A stretch of 64,000 nucleotides of DNA from Paramarasmius palmivorus. Its lineage: Eukaryota > Basidiomycota > Agaricomycetes > Agaricales > Marasmiaceae. The stretch is from contig JAYKXP010000055.1 of the NCBI GenBank assembly GCA_037176845.1, positions 124,001-188,000 of the forward strand, in the 5' to 3' direction. The position numbers were made by a program, and so were the translations under genes. The notes beneath the pieces are model-generated. The model saw nothing but the letters and a program-made list of their open reading frames with translations, was not told the origin of the DNA and did no database searches. Position 1 is the first letter of the stretch. Every line of letters starts with the position of its first letter. This document shows, one piece after another, positions 50,658-60,224 of the stretch.

Positions 50658-51237
50658 TCAAGAAATGGTAATTCTCTTTGGAGCATCTTCCTTGGCTGCC
50701 TTGGGGAACGTGACAGTCAAGATACCGTCCTCCAGAGATGCTTTGATCTCTTCCTCCTGTAACGGAGACGTCAGTATCAATGTCATAATTGACATGTTTG
50801 ATTCTCACCTTGACGTTCTGAGGGAGCCTCAGAGTCCGCGAAAACTTCCCAAAGCTCCTTTCGCGAACAGCGTAACCGTCTGTTTCGTGCTCTTCAGAGA
50901 TCTTGGATTCTCCGGTAATGGTTAGACGGCCGTTGTGCACGTCGATTTGGACGTCTTCTTTTTTGAGCCCAGGTAGCTCAAAGGTTGCTGTTACAACATT
51001 GTTCTTGGCGTCTTCATAAAGGTCCATTCTGGAGTGCGTATCAGTTTTCCGTGTCATAGTAAGCAGAACGCAGCTTCAACCTTACCTCGGTTTGAACGCC
51101 TGTGCAACGGCATTATTACTCCTCTTCTGGGATGCCTCTCCGCCATCAGCTGGAGAAGGTCTTCCGGTACGAGAGAAAACTTCGTCGAAGAAGCGATCGA
51201 AGTTGTAAGATGGTTCGTAGTAGTAGAGTGAAGACAT
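50658..51237 (-). CDS. Small heat-shock protein, Hsp20/alpha-crystallin family
   Basis: ATP-independent chaperone that holds unfolding proteins. MSSLYYYEPSYNFDRFFDEVF is the typical N-terminus. The alpha-crystallin domain reads RMDLYEDAKNNVVTATFELPGLKKEDVQIDV, GRLTITGE, YAVRERSFGKFSRTLRLPQ, and closes with ASLEDGILTVTFPK. Three exons (51237-51086, 51028-50809, 50756-50658) sum to 156 aa plus stop, in frame, with GT-AG introns. A perfect heat-shock element lies about 166-183 nt upstream of the ATG and a TATA box about 80 nt upstream. The gene is divergent from farnesyl diphosphate synthase, with 670 nt between start codons. Confidence 0.94.
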
Positions 51238-51312
51238 GCTTGAGGAGAGCTTGAGTTGAGTAGAAGTTTGTGGTTTGTTCTGCTTGGCCAGAGACTACAT
51301 CGCTAGCAGATT

Positions 51313-51321
51313 TTATATATC
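51313..51321 (-). promoter_or_regulatory. TATA box of the Hsp20 gene
   Basis: Minus strand reads TATATAAAA about 80 nt upstream of the Hsp20 start codon, the expected place for an inducible fungal promoter. Confidence 0.6.
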
Positions 51322-51402
51322 AAGCGCGGTAATCCAGAAGATTCTTGACGGATCTCGGTTTGGGGATGGTCGTTGTGGAGAAAGCAGGAAAGACGGAGGG
51401 GT

Positions 51403-51420
51403 TTCCCGAAATTTCTGGAA
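51403..51420. promoter_or_regulatory. Perfect heat-shock element
   Basis: The sequence reads TTC-CC-GAA-AT-TTC-TG-GAA: four alternating NTTCN/NGAAN units with exact 2-nt spacing, the canonical binding site of heat-shock factor Hsf1. A further inverted pair GAA-GA-TTC lies at 51337-51344. Both sit upstream of Hsp20 (minus) and also upstream of farnesyl diphosphate synthase (plus), so co-induction of the latter is possible but not shown. Confidence 0.85.
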
Positions 51421-51907
51421 ACAGGGAGAAGCGCCCGTTGAGGTCGCAAGCGCTGGTCGTAGTCACTGCGCATACTGCTATTAGTATTACCATATGCCAT
51501 GTTCAACCTTCAAACGTTCACCCTAGAACTCGTCGCATGATACGATCAATTCGGAGACTCGACAGCAAGAGCCTCAAATTCACGTTTCTTATCCTCAACC
51601 CAAAAATTCGCATCAGGATTTGTTGGAAATTGGCTGTTAGAGTCGAACAGGATGAACGACTCTCCTGGGACTGAATATACCTCAAAAATTGTGGTTTGAG
51701 GCTAGTTTGGATGGAATAACAGTCGGTGAGTACCAATTTTGCAGGATTTGCAGTTTTAAGGGGCTTGGCGCTGAGCATTGATACATTCTTAGTGTTACAT
51801 CAAATCCAAAGCTAACTATGGGGTGTTGATAGTTGCGAGGAAAACGGCTATTCCAATCCAAGATCCAGATCAATTAACCCTTTCTGACTCACACCCATCG
51901 AGAAAGA

Positions 51908-53233
51908 ATGTCCTTTAACGACCAAACCGCTCAACATGCTAAGCTCGGGGATGTATGGAATGTCATCCGCGAAGAGTTGTTGACACACTTTAAGGGTGAG
52001 GGTATGCCCCAGGATGCAGTAGAATGGTACGCAAAGGTGAGTCAAAGACAAATGAAAGTTGTCAGTTATATCTAATCGTTTTCCAGAGCCTTGATTACAA
52101 CGTTCTAGGAGGCAAACTCAACCGTGGAATGGCAGTTGTTGACACTGTCGAAATTTTGAAGGGACGATCTCTACGTGACGAGGAATATCTGCAAGCCGCT
52201 GTTCTCGGATGGGGTGTGGAACTAGTCAGTGATGCTGTTTCTTCTGATCAGGTTACCTTCTAACATCGACTAGCTTCAAGCTTTCTTCCTTGTCTCTGAC
52301 GATATCATCGATTCTTCCATTACACGCCGTGGCCAGCCATGTTGGTATCGCGTCGAACACCCCCACAAAGTCGGCCTCATTTCTGTTAATGATTCGTGCA
52401 TGCTCGAGCGTGCCATTTACTACCTTTTGAAGAAGCACTTTAGGAAAGAGCCGTACTATGTCGACTTGCTCGACCTGTTCCACGAAGTCACATATCAGAC
52501 CGAGATGGGTCAACTCGTCGATCTTATCACCGCTCCAGAAAGTTCTGTCGACTTGAATAGGTTCTCGTTGAAGAGGTGTGTACTCCTTTGTGGCTCGCTA
52601 TACATTCTTTGACCTTTGATCGACAGACATTCCCTAATCGTTACCTACAAAACTGCCTACTACTCCTTCTATCTCCCTGTCGCTCTCGGTATGCACATAT
52701 GTGGTGTTCCTGAAACCTACACCGATACTACCTCAAGAAAAGTAATCAAACCCTACGAAACAGCCAAATCCATCCTTCTCCCCCTCGGCGAATACTTCCA
52801 AGTGCAAGACGACTTTCTCGACTTTTCTGGTACCCCCTCTCAGATCGGCAAAGTCGGAACGGACATCGTTGATAACAAGTGTTCCTGGGTTATCAACACG
52901 GCTTTGGCGTTGGCATCACCCGAACAACGCCGGATTCTGGACCAAAATTACGGTGTAAAGCCGACTGAGGAGGAGAAAGCCATGGCGCGTGCGTTGGCTG
53001 CGGAGAACGGTGGAGAGGAGCAGGGGTATCTAGGTGAAGCCGAGAAGAGGGTTAAAGCAGTTTTTGAGGTGATCGGTATTAGGGAGAAGTATAGGGAATA
53101 TGAAGATGGTGTTTATAAGACCTTGACGGGAATGATTGACGAGATTCCTGAAGGCACCCCTGGAGAACAGGGTGTACTGAGGAAGGAGGTATTCACGAGG
53201 TTCTTGGACAAGGTCTATCGCCGCCAGAAGTAA
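51908..53233 (+). CDS. ERG20: Farnesyl diphosphate synthase
   Basis: Condenses isopentenyl diphosphate with dimethylallyl and geranyl diphosphate to farnesyl diphosphate, the branch point to sterols, ubiquinone and protein prenylation. First Asp-rich motif [17 protein letters not shown], second motif [13 protein letters not shown], with [23 protein letters not shown] and the basic end [10 protein letters not shown]. Four exons (51908-52036, 52087-52224, 52274-52575, 52627-53233), GT-AG introns of 49-51 nt, 391 aa plus stop, in frame. The residues before the first Asp-rich motif are bulky (Phe-Phe-Leu-Val), the pattern that limits chain length to C15 in eukaryotic FPP synthases. No terpene-cyclase gene is near, so this is the housekeeping enzyme. 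Confidence 0.95.
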
Positions 53234-53348
53234 AGTCGAGAAAACGTATATACAAACATACATTGCTCGGGAACGATGTATTTATGACTACCGTATTCAA
53301 TAGTTATACAAGGACATGCAACCGATAACACAAGGCATTGTCGGATAT

Positions 53349-53541
53349 TCAGCGGCGGTTATTCAAGTTACTGGCCTTGCTGGTAGAAGGGGTGTAGGCT
53401 AAACTCTTCAGTAATAGAGAACCACAGCAAAATGGAGGACTTACACTCGTTATGCATCGTCTTCGCCGTTAAATCTCTGTTAGCTTTAGCCGTAGCTTGC
53501 CATAGGTTCGCTATGGGCGCATCGTTAACACTCGCGGACAT
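53349..53541 (-). CDS. Tiny hypothetical protein, about 48 aa
   Basis: ATG at 53541 reads MSASVNDAPIANLWQATAKA, an intron at 53399-53444 (donor GTAAGT, acceptor TTTAG), then a Ser/Asn-rich end closing with NNRR and a TGA at 53349. Exons 97+50 nt are in frame. The consensus donor and the amino-acid composition favour a real small gene, convergent with farnesyl diphosphate synthase. No family recognised; it could also be the 5' end of a longer transcript. Confidence 0.4.
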
Positions 53542-53924
53542 GTCGTGAAATCGGACGTACGACGGCTTTCTGGCTTTTGTCCAGGTTTGGGTTTTCGGGA
53601 GTTGGTTGACCGCATGGAGAGGGCGTTTACACGTTGCATCGTTCTGCGTGTTGAGATGGTAGAAATGGTGGAAAGAGGTGTGTTAAAACCTCCAGGAACT
53701 ATGAACACGCCTTTGGCACATTGTGTGCCTTATAAGCTACCGCGGAATGCACTGCTCGATCATGGACTGCTTTCTAGAACAAAGAACTGACATTATGTAC
53801 ATCCGAAGGACTCAGGACAGTCTACATATCCGAAATACGACGACCATCTGGATTCACTTTGCCCAATCACTTTTCCCGGAAATTTCAATGGGCATTGGCT
53901 TCACTCAAGTTCCGGATCGACAGT
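53542..53924. other. Intergenic, no gene seen
   Basis: About 380 nt with only short open frames, lacking motifs. Confidence 0.4.
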
Positions 53925-54833
53925 TCACCTCTTCTCCCGTCTGATTCTCCGCCAAATCGCTCGCAGTCTGGATGACCAGTGGTGTGAACGTGAGGATTGT
54001 GGTCCAGTGGGTAGAGTCCCTGGGGGTCGGTTTGGCTCGAGCTCTGGATGGGAAGTCTGGCTCTCATTTACGGCGTCACCAACCAACCCTTCGATTGCAA
54101 TGAGCGCACCCCGCGGGCTCGAGATATCTGCTTCACTGGAGCTGGTGACCGAGTAGCCTTGCCGTGTTTCGTTGTCCGAGGAAGGCACAATGTAGGAAGG
54201 GTTATAGCCTGAAGGTATGCAATGAGCATGACGATGTACACATGAAGTACAAGGTGGATTAGTAGGGAAGCTCACCTGGTTCGTAAACGTGAATAGATAT
54301 AGGGTCATCGGACTTGTTGGGAGGGATGCCGACCCGGGATGATGGTTCTCGTCCTTTATCCGAAGTTGGATCATCAGCTAGTACACTGTGCGTAGAAGGT
54401 GTATAGCCTAGAAGAGCCTGATAAGAATGGTAGAACAATGGAAAGTTGAATACAAAACTTCACCTGCATTGTGCATGCTACGCACGATAAGGGTTGTCCT
54501 AGATGTTTTCGCCTTGGACCTGCCAAGTGCCTTATCTACGTAAACCCATCGTGAACATCAAAGTGTAGAAAGGATACTGTGAAACATACCACGCTCAGCG
54601 TTTTGGGAGTTTGGTTGAGGGTTATCTCTGAAAGATGCACGGACACAGGTCCTTTCCGCCTCAGCTCTGACAGTGATACCACTGTAGTATACACTGTGGC
54701 TCTCGTGATGGGTGTTGGTAGTACCGGAAACCATCATCGTGTCATGTACACGACCGGCGTTGCTGAGAACAGATGATTGGTCACCTAGTACACCTTGCAG
54801 GTGTAATAGTGGCAAATGTCTACCAGGGTCCAT
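53925..54833 (-). CDS. Tandem Gly-Tyr-x-Pro family protein, member A
   Basis: Function unknown; I recognise no domain. ATG 54833 opens MDPGRHLPLL; four exons follow, each joined by phase-1 introns. Exon 2 reads DKALGRSKAKTSRTT; exon 3 begins GYTPSTHSVLADD and contains REPSSRVGIPPNKSDDP. Exon 4 begins GYNPSYIVPSSD and ends in a very basic tail (WSSRLRAIWRRIRREKR) and a TGA at 53925. Two exons thus start with Gly split across the junction followed by Tyr-x-Pro. No signal peptide or membrane segment; the basic end could bind nucleic acid or membranes. Member B (55905-56673) has the same exon order, and degenerate copies lie between and upstream. Confidence 0.6.
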
Positions 54834-55379
54834 CTCGACTGACTGAGGGCGAATGGGAAAAGACTCCGCCGTGTTCTATCGTTCATAGAGATTTAAACCT
54901 CTCGCAGGCCGGTTCCTATGTAGTTTCCAGTTGACATGTGAAGATCGTATATGTTCGATGCCAAAATTGAGCGGCGAGATAAGCGCTGGGGCAGTTGCAA
55001 GCCGTGTGCTGAGGAAGTGGCACTGCAGCGATTGGATGCTGTTTCTGCAGAAACAGCACCCGACAAAGATGATGACGGGTTAGCCGAGCAAAAATGAAGG
55101 ATCTTTGCTCGACAAAGATCAAAGGAATTGCCTTATATGGCAGTCCGGATCGCCGGCCCGGGAGCAAATATCTTGAATCTTTTCCCGCAAACCGAACATC
55201 ATTTTTATCCTATCCTGTTTCTCCTGAAACAGAATCCACTCACTGCAGTGTGGTGAGGTCTCCTGTACTACGCGATGGCCTAATTGGATTTGAATCAACA
55301 TCTGATAGATGAACGGGCCAGATTAATGCTAGTACCTCCAATGCAGCTATTTTCTGTTGCGTCAAAAATAGCACCATGT

Positions 55380-55700
55380 TTCATAGGTGGAGGATGGTAC
55401 TGGATTGATTGTTTAGAGTGGACGTTCTCGTAGGGGTGCCAAGTGGTGATTTTTTATCTGCCCTGTCCGTATTGGTGGGATGATAGAGGATATCTAGCCT
55501 GGAAGATCCTGATAAGACTGAACATATAGAGACAGAGACGTAGGAAAACTCACCTGAACTGTGTATTTCATTGCGAATATCCGCCCCCAGACGCATCCAC
55601 CATATACTAGTATATACTCCAAAAGGGCCAGTCAAATAGACTCTTTGACTACCGATATTGGCGAGGATTTCATGCATGCGGGAGAAACCGGTATGTCATC
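55380..55700 (-). pseudogene. Degenerate copy of the Gly-Tyr-x-Pro family
   Basis: Minus strand carries an exon end 'ACACAGTTCAG', a GTGAGT donor and the intron tail CTTATCAGGATCTTCCAG. That tail is nearly identical to the intron 2 end of member A (CTTATCAGGCTCTTCTAG). After the acceptor the reading is Gly-stop (GGCTAG) where member A has GGCTAT (Gly-Tyr), so this copy ends at the very codon that defines the family. Confidence 0.55.
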
Positions 55701-55904
55701 GCACGCTGAGGCGCGTGTTATGAAGAGCTGAATTAAATGAGCTGAGGGGAGGTATCTTGGCAAGAGATGCGGCCAGGATTGTCGGTCGGTCAAGTCGAGG
55801 AACCGTCAAGGTCGGAACAGTAGGCTGAGTCAGAACAGTCATAAACTCGCCGCAACCACAGACCGGTAACGCCGGCGCCGACGTCTCATCGATATCATTG
55901 AAAA

Positions 55905-56673
55905 TTATACACAGGATGCATTTCTCGTATTACTACTGGTAGCAAATCTTATCAATAGACGCAGTAATCGTCCTTTTCTTCGCCATTCCGAATTCCCTCG
56001 CGGAGTCGATGACCGACGATGTGGTGGCGGCTGTTGAGGGACCTGCTCTGGTTCAACGACATCTGGATTCTCGACAACATCATTCAGCTCTTCATTGACG
56101 TCGGGTGCACCCTCAACCACCAATGGATTAGAGATGTTTGCCTGATCATGTCTACGCCCCGGTCGTACATCATAGCAGGGGTTATAACCTAAACGATTCA
56201 GATGAGCGTGATGTATTGCAAGATGATGTTGAAGAAAACTCGCCTGGTCTGAATACTGGAGTACTAACATTGTTGGCAGGAACAATGTCAACCCGAGACC
56301 GCGGTCCTTGTTCCTCACCTATAGGAGTAGAGGGCGTGTAACCTGCAAGACGCCAATAAGAATGGCGAGCTAAACAATGGCTGAAGGGGGTGACCTACCC
56401 GAACTGTGCACCAACTTCCTAAGAGGCGATGTTTTTTTAGGTTTCGTCCTGGAGGCTCTATCTGCGGAAACATATGGTAAGATTTGAGGAAGCACAATGC
56501 AAGATACTCTGATACACACCACGTTCAGGATTCTCGGGTCTTGATGGGAACCTGTCCCTAGAGAAGGGAGACTTCATATTTTTACAATGTGCATTTGGCT
56601 GTCCTCCTGCAGTTTCTAATTAGTATACGACGATACATTGCAATAGAAAGAATAGAGCCTTACCAGGGACCAT
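55905..56673 (-). CDS. Tandem Gly-Tyr-x-Pro family protein, member B
   Basis: Paralogue of member A. A 10-nt first exon (ATG 56673, MVP) is joined by phase-1 introns to GQPNAHCKNMKSPFSRDRF...NPER, DRASRTKPKKTSPLRKLVHSS, GYTPSTPIGEEQ...RSRVDIVPANN and GYNPCYDVRPGRRHD. The last exon continues into an acidic stretch (VNEELNDVVENPDVVEPEQ) and a basic tail (WRRKGRLLRLLIRF), with the stop at 55905. The intron before GYNP has a GC donor (GCGAGT, starting at 56243) where member A has GTGAGC. Exon order, phases and junction motifs match member A; overall sequence has diverged strongly, suggesting an old duplication. Function unknown. Confidence 0.55.
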
Positions 56674-56949
56674 CTAGATATATTACACTTTCGAAGTGTG
56701 AACAAGCGCAAGAAGATTTCGCTATTTAAGTACCCTCGCAGACCCTCAGCCGCTGAAGGAAGCATGCGAAGATCATACACATCACGATAATGCAGATTGT
56801 TGATGGTATCGCGCATCACGATCCTGCCGGCGAAGAAAAATGCATGTCGTGTACATCAACTGCGATCGGCTACTAGACAAGGTTCGACTAATGCGGAGAG
56901 AGCTGGCCAGGAGATTGTTGTAAGCGGTACCAGAGCCTGTACACCATAC

Positions 56950-57470
56950 TAAGAGCTGTAAGCGCTTGAGCAGGCCTTCCGAGCATCGTAGGATCGACAA
57001 CCAAGGTAATGCTTCATTGCTTCGTAACGGTATTGAATTGTCTTCCCGAACTGCGCTGAGGTATGACAGGTAAAACGCGGGACACCATAGCAATCAGATG
57101 CCCGCCAATATGAGCACAAAGATACTATTCTTTCGGTTGCCAGATAGCCCCTGAATAGTATCAATCGTTCTGGCTCTTGCTTGAGGTCGAGGCATCGGAA
57201 AGCATGGCATTGGTAAAGGTGCGTAACCTGAAATGGGCTGACATGCATAATGAAATACGATTCGATGAAAGACCCCCGCCCGATGTGTACATCTTCGGAA
57301 CGAGGAATTCTGTGGCAGTTTTTGCTCTGATCATGTTTAGTGCTGTCTGAACAAGCTCGTTATCAGCACTGCATGCGAAAGGGGACATGTTACTTACCAT
57401 GTTCAGGATCTTTCGATTTGATCTAATACCCTTTGTCCCTGGGCTGCGCTATGCTGCATGTCCCATTCAT
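56950..57470 (-). pseudogene. Third, degenerate Gly-Tyr-x-Pro family copy
   Basis: Minus strand has 'GATCCTGAACATG' followed by GTAAGT near 57400, matching the exon end 'CCTGAACGTG' of member B. A middle exon (EQKLPQNSSFRRCTH) and an acceptor TTTCAG near 57225 lead to GYAPLPMPCFPMPRP and a stop near 57100. One junction is out of phase and no clean start exists, so it is probably decayed. This is the upstream end of the array. Confidence 0.45.
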
Positions 57471-57748
57471 TCAGCGTATCGCACAGGAATATCGAAAACG
57501 TACTACGACACGTCTTGTTACCCAGAGCAAACCGAATAGGCTATCGAAAGATTGAAGAGAATTGCCCAAGGTGCTTTTGCGACGAGGAAACCTGGCATAT
57601 TTGAGGAATTCGTCGAATCCGAGTCCGTCCGAAAACCTGACTAGTCGCTAGTCACTACACTGAACGACCGCCGGAAGGACAAAAACTCGAGAGCTCATTA
57701 TCCTACGGATTAAGAAAATCTGGGTTGGGGGCGAAGAGCGAGTTGTTG
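57471..57748. other. Intergenic between the array and FunK1 copy 2
   Basis: About 280 nt leading to the conserved FunK1 upstream block. No gene was seen. Confidence 0.4.
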
Positions 57749-57850
57749 CTCGGCTATTCGGCGTGTGAATTTTCGTCGCCCCGATATGGGAAGAAAAGAA
57801 GCGGCCACGATCACGTTCCATTGTTCTCTTTATACCGCCAAGTCGTGGCC
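57749..57850 (+). promoter_or_regulatory. Conserved FunK1 upstream block, copy 2
   Basis: Matches the block upstream of FunK1 copy 1 (44732-44832, minus) over about 100 nt. It contains GCCACGATCACGTT and a TATA-like CTTTATAC and ends about 70 nt before the ATG at 57920. Flanking sequence on both sides is not similar, which marks the block as the conserved unit. Confidence 0.75.
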
Positions 57851-57919
57851 CAATTTCTGAAAGAGTATTTAACCTCTAGATTTCTTCAACTATGAATCAA
57901 GAATACCTCACTGACCATT

Positions 57920-60224
57920 ATGGATCCGAAGACGAAAACTCCTCCTCCTCGCTCTAGTCAGCTTCCTCTTGACAATCCTTCCGAGAGCACCCCGCTAAAG
58001 CAGACCCTCGCCAGTTCCCAGTACGCCTCAGAAAGGCTCGGGGGTGATGCTCGCATTGCTCACGTCGAGATCGAATCCCGCGGCAAGTGGCACGGTCCCA
58101 TGGACCCTTCCAAATTCCTCGACAAGTTCTTGCCAAAACCCGATGGGTTGCCGCGACGTCCTTCTTTTAGAAAAGAGTCATGGGAACAGGCATTCGAAAG
58201 ATGCAAAGTCGAAGCAGATATGTACGAAGAATTTGTGAGTCACTGTGTCATCAAGATTATTGGCCTTCCTGTACTCACCATTGATTTCAGATGACCCTTC
58301 TGCAGCCATATTGCACGAGGATCGAGGTGAAAACCACTGCCGATAAACCCGACGACATTACCTGGTCCCATCAGTCGGGAACTATCAAGGTCGACATGTC
58401 TATCTACTCCAAGGACAATCTCCCATCTCCCAGCCAGCCTCTCGACATCACCAAGCTCGACGCCTTTCTCGAATTCAAGCTCCACGCCGGTTACACTGGC
58501 TTCGACGATCAAGGAGTGCCATTCGAAAAGGACACGGCGCAATCCCGGCATACGCGAGGCCAGCTGGCTACATATGCAGGCGCGACGATGGCATCACAGT
58601 TCAGGACGCACATCTTTTGCATCGAAGTTGCTGGAAAGATGGCGCGTTTGATTCGCATCGACCGTGAAGTAGCTATTGTGACCAGCGCGTTCTGCTGGTA
58701 TGAAAATAACTATCTCGTCGACTTCTTTTGGCGTTTCAACCACGCAGACAGAGCGCTTCGTGGGTATGACCCGTCTGTCAGCCCTGCCGATGTGTTCAAG
58801 GACCCTGACGCTGCAACGGCCATGACCATGCTGCCGAAGCACAATAGGCATACGGTATTGTGGAAATTCGACATCTACGACGAGATTTCGGGCAAGACGG
58901 TCGTTCTCTATGCTCTTCTTGACACTCACGGGTTATCGGCGTGTCCCTTTGGTCGATACACTCGAGGTTTCATTGCAATCACTGCGGACGGACAGAAAGT
59001 GTGGCTGAAGGAGACGTGGCGGATCTGCCTTGATGACATGAAGAAAGAAGGTACAATCTACAAGGAGCTTCACGAGAAGGAGGTACCGCATATTCTGACG
59101 GTCATCGCTCATGGCGACGCTAAGGTTGCGGGAGCCGAGCAGAAAACGGTTTCGTTGATCATACCCGAATTCTTCGAAAAAAAATTCCCCAATCTTCAGC
59201 TCCGCCCTTTCTGTCATTACTACATTGTCTTCGAAGAAGTGTGCCGTCCTCTAAACGAATTCGACACCACCTGGGAATTTGTTAATGCGATAAAAGATGG
59301 TATGGAAGGTGAGCCTCAATTTGATCTTCCGTTTCAATGCTGTTGAAGATAATTTTGCAGCGCATCGTGCAGCCTACGACAGACTCAAGATTTTGCACCG
59401 GGATGTCAGCGCAGGAAACATTCTCATCCGACACGACGGCAAAGAAGGCTTCCTGATTGACTGGGATTTTAGCAAGGAGGTCACCGACGATGAGTCTCCA
59501 AGGCAGCGGGAAAGAACGGTATGGCAGTCTTTAGAGGGTTTATATATGATGCTCATGGATGGTTTTGTAGGGCACCTGGCAGTTTATGTCGGCACAACTG
59601 CTCCTCGGTACATCCAAACGGCACACGCGTGCTGACGACCTGGAGTCGTTCTTCTACGTGCTTTGCTGGTTGACTTTGAACTATACCCCACACGGTATCG
59701 CGCCAAATGCAGTGGAGAAGTTCATGAAGCTTTGGTTTGACTTCCGCCTTATTGACCGAGAGACTGGTTGGTCGGGCGGTGGGGATATCAAGAGGAAGGG
59801 GATCATGGCACGGGACATGAAGACAGCCGGGCTCCCTGTTGGACCCCTTCGGCAACTCATTTGCACGTTTGAGGATTTACTTGCAGTACGATATGTCGTT
59901 TCTCCACCGACACCAGCAGACAGAGCGACCTATGCTATCATCGTTGAATCGACAAAACATCTACCATCCCCGCAGCGAGAGGATGTACTCAAGAGCCAAG
60001 CTGTTTGGCGGTACGATACGGATATGAAGAACCTCGAAGATTGGTCTTATATCTTTGGACATTTCTGTGAAGCTGTCAAAGACCGTTCGAAACTCGCCGA
60101 CGAGCGCGTTGCCCGCAACGTGAAAAATAACCTTACTTTCGCCGGTGCTGGTAGTGCCAGTAGCGGCAGTAAGCGTACCGGTGACCACCTCGAACGCGGC
60201 AAATCCGAAAAGCGTCAGCGCTGA
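57920..60224 (+). CDS. FunK1-type fungal protein kinase (copy 2, intact)
   Basis: Member of the FunK1 kinase family, expanded in multicellular basidiomycetes; targets unknown. Four exons (57920-58234, 58291-59308, 59361-59518, 59571-60224), GT-AG introns of 52-56 nt, 714 aa plus stop, in frame. The N-terminal ~220 residues are the family's own region (RTHIFCIEVAGKMARLIRIDREV). The kinase part has KVWLKETWR (Lys of the N-lobe), LTVIAHGD, CRPLNEFDTTWEFVNAIKDGM, catalytic loop LHRDVSAGNIL, metal loop LIDWD, GTWQFMSAQLLLGTS and ADDLESFFYVLCWLTLNY. The C-terminal tail is Ser/Gly-rich and basic (GKSEKRQR). A truncated relative lies at 43604-44682. Confidence 0.93.

Noticed and set aside
51908..53233. 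Terpenoid biosynthetic gene cluster
   Set aside because: Farnesyl diphosphate synthase is the housekeeping type and no terpene cyclase, P450 or prenyltransferase was recognised nearby.
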